Part shown: one piece after another, positions 7,345-15,800 of the stretch
Numbering within the stretch: the stretch's first letter is position 1
Layout: each line of letters starts with the position of its first letter
Assembly (NCBI GenBank): GCA_027596195.1
Contig: JADGJG010000517.1
Span: forward strand, 1 to 17,498
Source of the DNA: Podochytrium sp. JEL0797
Taxonomy: Eukaryota; Chytridiomycota; Chytridiomycetes; Chytridiales; Chytriomycetaceae
DNA: 17,498 bases
Reading direction: 5' to 3'
The notes under the pieces: generated by a model
Seen by the model: the letters and a program-made list of their open reading frames with translations, nothing else
Told to the model about the DNA's origin: nothing
The model's database searches: none
Position numbers and translations under genes: made by a program

Positions 7345-8229
7345 ATGCCGCGCACTTCCTCAAGAAATCAAAACGCAAACAGAATGTTTACTCTCCTCTA
7401 CCCCCAAAGCGAATACGACCAGTTCATGCAACGCCAACACGCCCAGGAGCAAGCTTACAAACGGCAGCTGTATCTCAGACGACAGGAACAGCTCCACCAG
7501 CAACGGCTGCTCGAACTCGCTCGATCCCAACAACGCAGAAAGTCTCCGTCTCCCAAGAAACGAGCAGCTTTTGTACCAGCTCCTTGGCGCTCGGTTCCAA
7601 TGAATCCAGTGCCGTCCGACAGTGGGTCCGAAGACTCTGAATGGGAAGCTGACGACACAGCCACCCCTCCATCTGGCACAAGGGTCATTCCAATCCAATA
7701 CGCCAACGAAATCTCGTCTCAAGAAGCTCCTACCACCAACGAACCCATGGCGGAATCCACTTCGACTGAAGACGATGTGGTAGATTCCTGCTGTACTCAA
7801 GACGATGCTTCTGACGTCGACATGGATGAGAACCTCGAGCCATTGACCGCTGACCTACAAGAGTTCCCCCTTGCGGAGTCCCAAACCCCCACTTCCGATG
7901 AATCCCTCTTACTGCCCATCACGGAATTGGCCGACTCATTCCACTCAGAATTCCCATCCACCGAATGGCCTTCTCGTCTCGCCAACATCTCTGCTTCGCT
8001 GAAAGTGGACTCATCCACCCAAAAACTCGTTCTCGGAGCCAAGGAAAACATGCCGCTGTTGGAGGTGGAAGAAAAGTTGACGAAACTGCTGCTCAAGGCG
8101 GACACGATTGAGAGCAACGGGTGTGTGGAGGTGCGGAATCGGCGGAGAATGTTGGTGAAGGAAGTGCAAGGGCTCTTGGATCAAGTGGAGGAAGTGAAAC
8201 GGAAAGCAACAGGGTCTCTTCCTCAATGA
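7345..8229 (+). CDS. BAG-domain Hsp70 cochaperone, tandem copy A
   Basis: A 294-aa intronless frame; the TATA position argues that translation really starts at Met14 (7384, MFTLLYPQSEYDQF, 281 aa). Residues about 20-65 form a Gln/Arg-rich helix that could be a coiled coil, followed by a basic SPSPKKR stretch, an acidic Ser/Asp/Glu-rich middle (SDSGSEDSEWEADD; SDVDMDENLE) and the C-terminal BAG domain at about 238-288. That domain has LLEVEEKLTKLLLKAD, VRNRRRMLVKEVQ and LLDQVEEV, keeping the Arg267/Gln275 pair that contacts the Hsp70 ATPase domain in BAG1 and BAG3. The segment before it (FHSEFPSTEWPSRLA) is shared with the minus-strand BAG gene. The role is predicted to be nucleotide exchange on Hsp70, with heat induction from the upstream element. 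Similarity to human BAG3 is confined to the BAG domain; no WW domain is present. Confidence 0.87.
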   Translation: MPRTSSRNQNANRMFTLLYPQSEYDQFMQRQHAQEQAYKRQLYLRRQEQLHQQRLLELARSQQRRKSPSPKKRAAFVPAPWRSVPMNPVPSDSGSEDSEWEADDTATPPSGTRVIPIQYANEISSQEAPTTNEPMAESTSTEDDVVDSCCTQDDASDVDMDENLEPLTADLQEFPLAESQTPTSDESLLLPITELADSFHSEFPSTEWPSRLANISASLKVDSSTQKLVLGAKENMPLLEVEEKLTKLLLKADTIESNGCVEVRNRRRMLVKEVQGLLDQVEEVKRKATGSLPQ

Positions 8230-8255
8230 CTATTTCTTTCTTCTGCTTCAGTGGC

Positions 8256-8261
8256 AATAAA
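8256..8261 (+). terminator. Poly(A) signal of BAG copy A
   Basis: AATAAA lies 27 nt after the TGA stop and is conserved at the same place in copy B. Confidence 0.7.
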
Positions 8262-8342
8262 TGAATTTATATCCCGCGTTTTTAAGTTGAAGACGTCTTA
8301 GTGCGAATCCCTTACAAACTTTCTCTACTTATTCCTCTTTGT

Positions 8343-8396
8343 CCGATTTTTCAATCGGTTTTTGTGTAAAAACACAGAAGTTTTCTTACACAAAAA
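8343..8396. repeat. Adjacent hairpins at the right edge of unit A
   Basis: Bases 8343-8358 form a 6-bp stem (CCGATT/AATCGG) with a 4-nt loop. Directly abutting, 8359-8369 and 8386-8396 are perfect 11-bp inverted repeats (TTTTTGTGTAA/TTACACAAAAA) around a 16-nt loop. In unit B the matching place diverges right after CCGATTTTTC, so both hairpins are specific to the spacer. A 14-base stretch of it (8366-8379) recurs inverted at 9788-9801. Confidence 0.6.
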
Positions 8397-8622
8397 GGTG
8401 GCAGGCCATTTGAAGGCAAGTGGATGGGCAAGCGACAAACAGAATAAAAATCCCCCATGAATTTTGATCATGAAATATTAACGATGATGTGCGAAATGTC
8501 TAGCAGAATCTTTGGAGACCAATTCGAGAATCTCAAACAGTACCGAAGCGAGTATATTCTCAATTCTACGAAACAGAAGGTGCGAAACGCAAAAGAATTT
8601 TCTTCAGATTACTGTATGAATA
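8397..8622. other. Spacer between the tandem BAG units
   Basis: AT-rich sequence. A small open frame starts at 8457 but its peptide is unremarkable, runs into the unit B palindrome and has no homology I recognise. I see nothing else in it. Confidence 0.5.
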
Positions 8623-8625
8623 GAG

Positions 8626-8675
8626 TCCATTTCATTTCAAATGAATCGATTTGATTCTATTTGAATTGAAATGGA
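8626..8675. repeat. 50-bp near-perfect palindrome at the left edge of unit B
   Basis: The left arm 8626-8647 and right arm 8653-8675 pair over about 22 bp with one mismatch and one bulged base, around a 5-nt centre. It is the best cruciform-forming sequence in the window and is better preserved than its partner at 7194-7243. Confidence 0.75.
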
Positions 8676-8696
8676 AGGATAAGGAAGGTCGAGAAC

Positions 8697-8730
8697 CACG
8701 TGGAAGGTTCGACAATTTTCCTGAAAATTC
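8697..8730 (+). promoter_or_regulatory. CACGTG box plus six-unit heat-shock element, BAG copy B
   Basis: CACGTG 8697-8702, then GAA 8703, TTC 8708, CAA 8713 (one mismatch), TTC 8718, GAA 8723, TTC 8728, all in 5-bp register. Two bases between the last TTC and GAA differ from copy A (CT instead of GA), yet every GAA/TTC contact base is kept, which suggests selection on the element. Confidence 0.85.
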
Positions 8731-8762
8731 TCGCGGTGTCTGGGCCCCCACACAAAATTTGA

Positions 8763-8769
8763 TATAAAA
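8763..8769 (+). promoter_or_regulatory. TATA box of BAG copy B
   Basis: TATAAAA begins 13 bp before the ATG at 8776, as in copy A; the downstream in-frame ATG at 8815 is therefore the likelier start. Confidence 0.7.
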
Positions 8770-8775
8770 ACAAGC

Positions 8776-9660
8776 ATGCCGCGCACTTCCTCAAGAAATC
8801 AAAACGCAAACAGAATGTTTACTCTCCTCTACCCCCAAAGCGAATACGACCAGTTCATGCAACGCCAACACGCCCAGGAGCAAGCTTACAAACGGCAGCT
8901 GTATCTCAGACGACAGGAACAGCTCCACCAGCAACGGCTGCTCGAACTCGCTCGATCCCAACAACGCAGAAAGTCTCCGTCTCCCAAGAAACGAGCAGCT
9001 TTTGTACCAGCTCCTTGGCGCTCGGTTCCAATGAATCCAGTACCGTCAGACAGTGGGTCCGAAGACTCTGAATGGGAAGCTGACGACACTGCTACCCCTC
9101 CATCTGGCACAAGGGTCATTCCAATCCAATACGCCAACGAAATCTCGTCTCAAGAAGCTCCAGTCGCCAATGAACCCAAGGCGGAATCCTCTTCGACTGA
9201 AGACGATGTGGTAGATTCCTGCTCTACTCAAGACGATGATTCTGACGTCGACATGGATGAGAACCTCGAGCCATTGACCGCTGACCTACAAGAGTTCCCC
9301 CTTGCGGAGCCCCAACCACCTTCTGTCGAGGAATCCCTCCTACTGCCCATCACGGAATTGGCCGACTCATTCCACTCAGAATTCCCATCCACCGAATGGC
9401 CTTCTCGTCTCGCCAACATCTCTGCTTCGCTGAAAGTGGACTCATCCACCCTAAAACTCGTTCTCGGAGCCAAGGAAAACATGCCTCTGCTGGAGGTGGA
9501 AGAAAAGCTGACGAAACTGCTGCTCAAGGCGGATACGATTGAGAGCAATGGGTGTGTGGAGGTGCGGGATCGGCGGAGAATGTTGGTGAAGGAAGTGCAA
9601 GGGCTCTTGGATCAAGTGGAGGAAGTGAAACGGAAAGCAACGGGTTCTCTTCCTCAATGA
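8776..9660 (+). CDS. BAG-domain Hsp70 cochaperone, tandem copy B
   Basis: A 294-aa intronless frame (281 aa from the preferred Met at 8815) differing from copy A at 13 residues by my count. Eleven of these fall in the acidic, probably disordered middle (about residues 127-186), for example VANEPK for TTNEPM and PQPPSVEE for SQTPTSDE. Two are later (Leu for Gln in SSTLKLV; Asp for Asn in VRDRRR). The BAG domain at about 238-288 retains Arg267 and Gln275, so both copies should bind Hsp70. The first 266 nt of the two frames are identical including silent sites. Expected role and regulation are as for copy A; both frames are intact, so neither is a pseudogene on this evidence. Confidence 0.87.
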   Translation: MPRTSSRNQNANRMFTLLYPQSEYDQFMQRQHAQEQAYKRQLYLRRQEQLHQQRLLELARSQQRRKSPSPKKRAAFVPAPWRSVPMNPVPSDSGSEDSEWEADDTATPPSGTRVIPIQYANEISSQEAPVANEPKAESSSTEDDVVDSCSTQDDDSDVDMDENLEPLTADLQEFPLAEPQPPSVEESLLLPITELADSFHSEFPSTEWPSRLANISASLKVDSSTLKLVLGAKENMPLLEVEEKLTKLLLKADTIESNGCVEVRDRRRMLVKEVQGLLDQVEEVKRKATGSLPQ

Positions 9661-9686
9661 CTATTTCTTTGTTCTGCTTTAGTGTC

Positions 9687-9692
9687 AATAAA
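9687..9692 (+). terminator. Poly(A) signal of BAG copy B
   Basis: AATAAA 27 nt after the TGA stop, matching copy A. Confidence 0.7.
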
Positions 9693-9776
9693 TGAATTTA
9701 TATCTCATGTTTTTAAGGTGAGGAGACCTTACTGCGAATCCCTTACGAACTTTCTCTACTTTTTTTCCGATTTTTC

Positions 9777-10102
9777 GCGCGCGTGAATTCTGTGTTTTTA
9801 CGCTGCGTTTATACGCGATTTCAATCCCGCGCTAAGGCTGGTGGAAATGTCGCGTGTTGGCCTGTCAAGCAGATCCAGACTTGCGCCTTCTCTTTTGTAT
9901 TCGTTATGGTGGAAAATTAATCAATTTTTCAGCGGGCCAACCCCCCAACACCATTGTCTATTGCTCTCTCCCGTGCTTGAGTGAGGCTGGGGAGCCTTCC
10001 GACCGGGTGGCTGAGTGGAAACGAGCAATTTGTTAACAATTTTTTGCTTCCGTCAGAATTAACGTTTCAGAAACCCCCTATGGTCAGAAACCTCGTAATA
10101 AG
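9777..10102. other. Intergenic region upstream of the SH3 membrane-protein gene
   Basis: No supportable gene. A short frame at 9854 gives nothing recognisable. The region should contain the promoter, and possibly a missed first exon, of the SH3 gene, because that gene's 5' end is unclear. Bases 10008-10018 resemble a tRNA box A but no tRNA fold follows. Confidence 0.45.
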
Positions 10103-12674
10103 ATGTACGCACAAAAAAAATTCCTTTTAATTTTATCCCATTACGAAATAAGGAAATGGAACAGAATTTTTTTGTGCACGCGACGTTTTTCCGAAGTGAA
10201 ACGGCGAAAAGGAATTGAAAAACAATCACACGCCGAAAGGGCCATCATCACCCACCTTCTCATTTCTTTGCTCCAGATGGTTACCGCACAGTGCTCCTTT
10301 CAGATATCCGCAGGAAGTCCCTGTGGTAAGTACAGACTCTCTAGCATGACAAAACCATTCTCATTCCTGTTTAGGCCCGGAATACGTGGGATTTCCCGTA
10401 CTCACTGCCTCCTTTCCAACGGAGGCCAGCTTCAACACGTTCCTTGCCACTGTCGACAAACAAGACCTCTCAACTGCCTTTGTGGGCACGTTTGGATGCA
10501 CTGCACCGAATGTGAGCAACTTGGAATACCAAATGTCCTTCTGGTGCAGTCGAGCTGCTTTTGAAGGATCCCAGGCTGGATGTGCCGGAGCCTCTTCAGC
10601 GGGAGCGAATGTCGCCTTGTGTTCAACGCAATGTTCGGCTGCGTTGACTTCCGTTTCAAATGTGTTCAATGATCCCGTTGGATGTCCTACTGGAAGCGCG
10701 ACTGTTTCACAGGCGAGGGCGTCGCTAGTTAGTATGTTTGGAACGGCATGCACGAATTTCGCCACTGCCGGAAATTCTTGTTTGGCGGGAAGCGCTTCGG
10801 ACAATGCCAACTGTGGTAAGAAAATTTTTCATTTTCGATCGCAAAACACGTTTGAAACGCTCGTTAACTTACCCAATTTAATTAGGATTTATTGATGCCA
10901 AGACGGCTTGTGCAGTCTCGGCCAACAGTAACTCGCCTTGCTGCGCGAACCTTTTCCCTGCGCAGCCTTCAGCTGCTCCAATCACTTCATTGGCGGTTAC
11001 TGCTGCCAATTTCCCATCCGCAACGGGCCATGCAGCTGTCGTGACTTCTCCTGCGAACGCTTCCACCGCCGCTTCCACTTCCGCTTCGGGATCGGCTTCC
11101 CATTCTTCCAATGTTGGCGCCATCGTTGGTGGACTTCTCGCTGTGCTGATTGTCGTGGGAATCGTGGTCGTCCTGTACACGATGCACAGAAGAAAGAAGG
11201 CCAGAGAGCAGTTGTTCAACCAGTACATGATGGGCCGTTCTCCCTACGGTGTCGACTCCAAGAAATTCGACATGAAGGAATCCAGCCAAACTTCCATGAG
11301 CTCCAACGCGCGCATGCAAATGGCACAAACTGGATCGGGAGTACATGTCGAGTCGTCGGCTTCCAAGCCCAATTTGTCGAAGAACTCCAAAACAAGCAAC
11401 CCGTCAATTGAGAGACATGATAGTATCAAGTCGCCCACGGCTTCTACTGCGGCTGCAATGAAAAACGGCCCAGGTACTTCCAAAGTGGTTCGCGTCGTTC
11501 ATCCGTACCGTGCTGTTTTGAACGATGAGTTGTCGCTGGTTGTGGGTGCTGATGTGATTATGACCAAGGAACACAACGATGGCTGGGCTGACGGGTAATT
11601 GTTGCCACTCTTTTTTGCAAAACCATGCAGCTCGTGTCTTTATTTTCTCATTCAAATTTTTCTTTCTCATGTAGCATTGACCCACTCACCGGAGCCCGCG
11701 GAGTCTTCCCCACCACCTGCGTCATGGACCCCGAAGAAGCCGCCGCCACCACCGCCAGCAAAAAAGACTTCCGCCTCAGTTCCCGCCAATCCAGCATCTA
11801 CTCCAAACCCGGCGGAGCCGGAACCCCAAGCAAATCCACTCGCCCCATCAGCACGAGCAGCTACACGAGTCTCGAAGAAGGCACCACCAGCGCACGAAGC
11901 ACCAAACCCGTCTACAAAGTCGTGCACACGTACAATGCCGTTCTCGACGACGAGATTAGCTTGACGAATGGCAATGTGATTGTCATTTTGCAAGAGTTTG
12001 ATGATGGGTGGGCGAAGGGGATGGAACCTGCGAGTGGGAAGGTCGGGCTGTTTCCCATGACTTGTGTGGCGATCCAAGGCGACAACAAGAGTGTTAGCAA
12101 GCATGCAAGTGTGTATAGCAAGCGGTCGAGTTCCATGAGTCGAATGAGTCGGATGAGTCGGATGAGCACTTTTGGTGTGCCGGAAAAGAATCGTCAGTCC
12201 AAGGTGATTCTGTCTGGAGACAAGAGCACGTTGACTGTTATCCACCCGTATGAGTCTGCGGACGAGGACGAGTTGACTCTCGTTGTGGGTCGCACGATTG
12301 TCATTATTGAAGAGTTTGACGACGGGTGGTGCGAAGGCAGGGACATCATTTCCAACAAGACTGGGATTTTCCCGTTGGCGTGTACGGCTCGTGGAACCAA
12401 CACGGGATCAAGCAGTTTCGATGGCAAGAGACCCGAAAGCTTTAGCAAGAGAAGAAGTTCCATCAAGTCGGGCAAGTCCATCAAGAAGGATCCGGCCGAA
12501 AAGCGTTTCAAGGTTATTCACCAGTTCAATCCCACACAAGCGGATGAGTTGCTGTTGGATGTTGAGAAGGAGATTGTTCTCATCAAGGAGTTTACGGATG
12601 GCTGGGCTCGTGGAAAGAATCCCGACAACGGAAAGACGGGGATGTTTCCAATGATTTGTGTTGTGGCCCTTTAA
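10103..12674 (+). CDS. Single-pass membrane protein with four cytoplasmic SH3 domains
   Basis: Exons 10103-10325, 10375-10815, 10886-11594 and 11675-12674 join in frame (790 aa). The first exon is uncertain: 10261-10276 reads as a fine acceptor (pyrimidine tract, CTCCAG) directly before an in-frame ATG at 10277, so an unseen upstream exon may replace 10103-10276. The stretch ITHLLISLLQMVTA/Q looks like a signal peptide with a V-x-A cleavage site. In 790-aa numbering, a Cys-rich, Ser/Ala-rich outside part runs to about 293; the membrane helix is about 297-320 (GAIVGGLLAVLIVVGIVVV, with GxxxG), closed by HRRKK. SH3 domains lie at about 420-475, 537-592, 642-697 and 735-790. Each shows the HPY/HTY/HQF start, DELxL or DEIxL, DGWxxG, and GxFPxxC. 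SRMSRMSRMS lies between SH3-2 and SH3-3. It is a likely surface sensor or scaffold binding proline-rich partners, with a layout reminiscent of fungal Sho1/Fus1-type proteins, but I do not claim orthology. Confidence 0.85.
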
Positions 12675-12879
12675 TTTTCTATTCTTTCTCATTTTCTCTC
12701 TCGTTTTCAAACTCAAAAAAAATTCTTTTCACAAAACTCCCTTTTCGAAAAAAAAACCCAGAAAAATACCCGCACCCCAATCCGTTAAACGAACAACACA
12801 CATTTATTTTATCTATGGACCTAACAAAAAAAAGAGCAACAACAAAAAAGAATTCAAAAAAGAACCACAAAACACTCAT
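12675..12879. other. Convergent 3' region
   Basis: 205 bp between the stops of the SH3 gene (+) and the repeat-protein gene (-). It is A/C-rich on the + strand with long A runs. No AATAAA is seen for the + gene. Confidence 0.6.
12803..12808 (-). terminator. Poly(A) signal of the repeat-protein gene
   Basis: TTTATT on + reads AATAAA on the minus strand, about 72 nt beyond the stop at 12880. Confidence 0.55.
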
Positions 12880-15800
12880 TCACCCCTCAACAACAACAAC
12901 CTCCTCCTCCCCCCCAACAACCTCTTCCTCCTTCTGCCCCCCCTCATCAATCACAAGCCATTTAGGCACCAAATGCCACGGCGTCTCAATCGCAGCCTCC
13001 AAATACCCTTCCAACGCTGCCGCCAATTGATCCACATCGGGGCTATCCCCATTCACCCCGGCATCAAACGCGACGGGTTTGAAACTGCTGCGTCGGCGTT
13101 GGGGGGGGCCTGGTTTCAAGTGGTTGCTGGGTGGGGTGTATTCTGAATGGAGGGAAGAGGACACGCTGCCGCGTTTTTTTATCCGTGGGTTCTTGGTTGT
13201 TGGAGTGTGTGTGTGGGACGTGGTGGATCGGCTTGGGGTGAGGGCGCGGTGGGTGGAGTCGGTGGTGGAGGTGGAGGAGAGAGTGGAGAGGTATGAGTGG
13301 GTGCTTGATTCGCTGGCGGAGTCGTCGTGTTTGGTGAGGAGGTGGGGTGGTAGTTGATGTGGGATGGAGGCGAGGAATGTGGGTGTGATTTGGTGGCGGA
13401 GGGAGGTGTCGATGAGGGAGATGGAGTGGCGGCGGGAGAGGGTGGTGGGTGGGTGGTGGGGGTGGGTTTCGAGAGATTTGGAACGACGGGTTGAGGATGG
13501 TGTGGGTTCGATAGTGGACGCTCGCGTGGGACGATCTTCGTCTGCTGATAAACCAATCAGCAAAATTGGAACACCGATTGAAACAAAACCAAAAACGAAA
13601 CTCACCAATCATCACATCCACTTCCCCCTCTTCAACAACCTGCACATTCACCACATCCTCCTTCCCATCCACATCTTCCACACCCACCTCCTCCACCTCC
13701 TCCACCTCTTCCCGCACGCTCAAACTAGACCCACTCCTCTCCACCACCTCCTCCCCCCTCATACTCAAACTCGACCCCGCCCGATTGATCATCAACACAG
13801 ACCCCGGCCGCTTCGACAACAAAACACTCGCAGGCCGGTTCCGAATCACACTCGCAGGTCTCGCCTTCAACAGACTCGCGCGTTTGCCCGGCACAGAATC
13901 GGGTTCCGACTTTTGCCACGCGGTGACGGTCCCGGCGTCGAATAGCGTTTCGGTCTCCGTGTTGGCAATGAAGAGGGAGCTGGGGGGTTGTTCCTCGTCT
14001 TCCAGTTCGGGAACGAGGTCCGTGATGGCTTGGAGGAGGGATGTGATGGGGTTGGAGAACCAGGATGTGGAGGGTTTCGGTTTCACTTGTGAAGACGGGG
14101 TTGGACGAGTTGGGGCTGAGACGGATGTCGTTCGAACGAGGGTGGGTGGTTGTTGTGGTATGGATGGGAGGGTGGCGATGGTGGTGGGTGGGGTTGGGAT
14201 CGAGGGTTGGGTCGCGGATTCGGTAGTGGTCGCGGTGTCGTTGGCAACGGCAAGGGAAGGTTGGAACCATGAGCTTGTAGATGCTTTTGGTTTGACTTGG
14301 TTCACGGGTGCTGGTTTGGCCGTAACCTCGGTCCCATCGCTATCCGAGCCGGAATCGTTCACGACAGCAAGAGCGGGTTGGAACCAGGAACTCGTGGACG
14401 CTTTCGGTTTGACTTGGTTCACGGGGAGAATCGGTTGCGATGCCGTGGCGCGAAGTGGTTCTTGAACGGGTTCCGCGTCTTCCGCCACGAGACTCGAGAA
14501 CCATCCCGTGGATTGTTTCGGCTTGACTTGGTTCACGGGAATCGGGGGTTGGTCCGCTTCCACGGGGTTGCTCGAGGTTCCAAACCAGGACATGGAAGAC
14601 TTGGGTTGCACTTGTTGCGCCACGGGAGAAGGAATCGTTGCTGCCGCCGCCACTGTAGTAGGCTTCAAAATCGTGCTAAAGAACCCCGTCGATTCCGTCT
14701 GCCCAACCGGCGGCACGGGAATCTTTGCAAAATCGCCAAACCCAGACCCTTGAGACCCATCACTCCCCGGCAACGCGTTCACCTCCTGCTCCACCGACGC
14801 AAACACAACACTCTGCTTCAACGACGAAGAAGCCTTCCCGGCACCAGCACCAGCAACAAACGTACCCGACAACCGATTCCCAGACCGAACATTCCCTTGC
14901 CACATGACACTCTCCAACTCAGGACTCATTTGCACCTCCGGAGCCCGCGCAGGCTTCTCCTCCTCCTCCGAATCCTCCTCCTGATTGCTAAACACACTCT
15001 TGGCCTTCCTCGTCGTCCTCTTCGTACTCTTCACTTTCCCCTGCCACACAATCGACTCCGAATCATCCACCGCCGAATTCTGATACGACCCAACCACACT
15101 CTGCCCGCCAACGCGTGACTTGACATTTCCCTTCCACACAATCGACTCCACATCATCCCCCGCATACTGGCTCTGACTCCCCTCGAGATTACTCCGCGCA
15201 GCCTTAATGGTACTCTTCTTGCTCTTGACAGTCCCTCGCCACACTATACTCTCTGCATTCTCAAGACCCGTTTGGGCAACCGAAATTCCTCCATCTTCAT
15301 CCTCTCCGTACATGGATCCTCCACCGGCAACACTCCTCGCGGCAGTCCGTGTACTCTTCTTACTCCTCACTTTCCCATGAAACACGATACTCTCGGCATC
15401 ATCCGCGTCATACACCTCCTCCCCGTTCACAATACTCCCCCCTGCGGCTGCAGCCGCAATTTCCAACGCGTGTTTGCGACTCGCTTTTTTGGACTTGACA
15501 CTCCCCGTCCACATAATCGACTCGGCAGCCGCGATTTCTTCCCCAGCCACCTGAATCTCAGACGCGGATGTAATCGGCGCGTGTTTCGACTTGACAGCCC
15601 CCGTGAAGAGAACAGAAGGGTCCATCGTGTCGCTTCCTTTGGAGGGGACGGGGATCGTGTTGGACACGCGTTTGAGGATCGATTTGGTGGAGGATTTGAT
15701 GGCGCCCGTCCATACGATGGATTCGGTTTCGGCATCGTTGGTGGGATGGAACGTGCCGAGGGTTGCGGGGGCGGTGGAGGCCGGGATGGCGGGTTTGATG

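Larger units (their letters stand above)
7191..8352 (+). repeat. Tandem duplication unit A (promoter, BAG gene, 3' flank)
   Basis: This block recurs at 8623-9776 in the same orientation. Homology begins near GAGTCCATTTCATT and ends at CCGATTTTTC. It contains a palindrome, a CACGTG box, a heat-shock element, a TATA box, a complete BAG gene and an AATAAA signal. Flanks show small indels and many substitutions, while the start of the coding sequence is identical between units. Confidence 0.92.
8623..9776 (+). repeat. Tandem duplication unit B (promoter, BAG gene, 3' flank)
   Basis: Direct repeat of 7191-8352. Starts of the two coding regions are 1431 bp apart. Unit B keeps the palindrome, CACGTG box, heat-shock element, TATA box, BAG gene and AATAAA, but lacks the hairpin pair that follows unit A. 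Confidence 0.92.

Noticed and set aside
8457..8654. Small gene in the BAG spacer
   Set aside because: Short frame with no recognisable domain, and its end overlaps the unit B palindrome.
10001..10060. tRNA gene (box A-like TGGCTGAGTGG at 10008-10018)
   Set aside because: No box B (GGTTCGANNCC) follows at a proper distance and the acceptor arms do not pair.
13064..13605. Continuation of the 1032-residue minus frame past 13606
   Set aside because: After the GTGAGT donor at 13605 this frame turns into Pro/His/Thr-rich out-of-frame sequence; splicing to 13544 restores the Ser-rich, R-x-x-S-containing frame ending at 12880.
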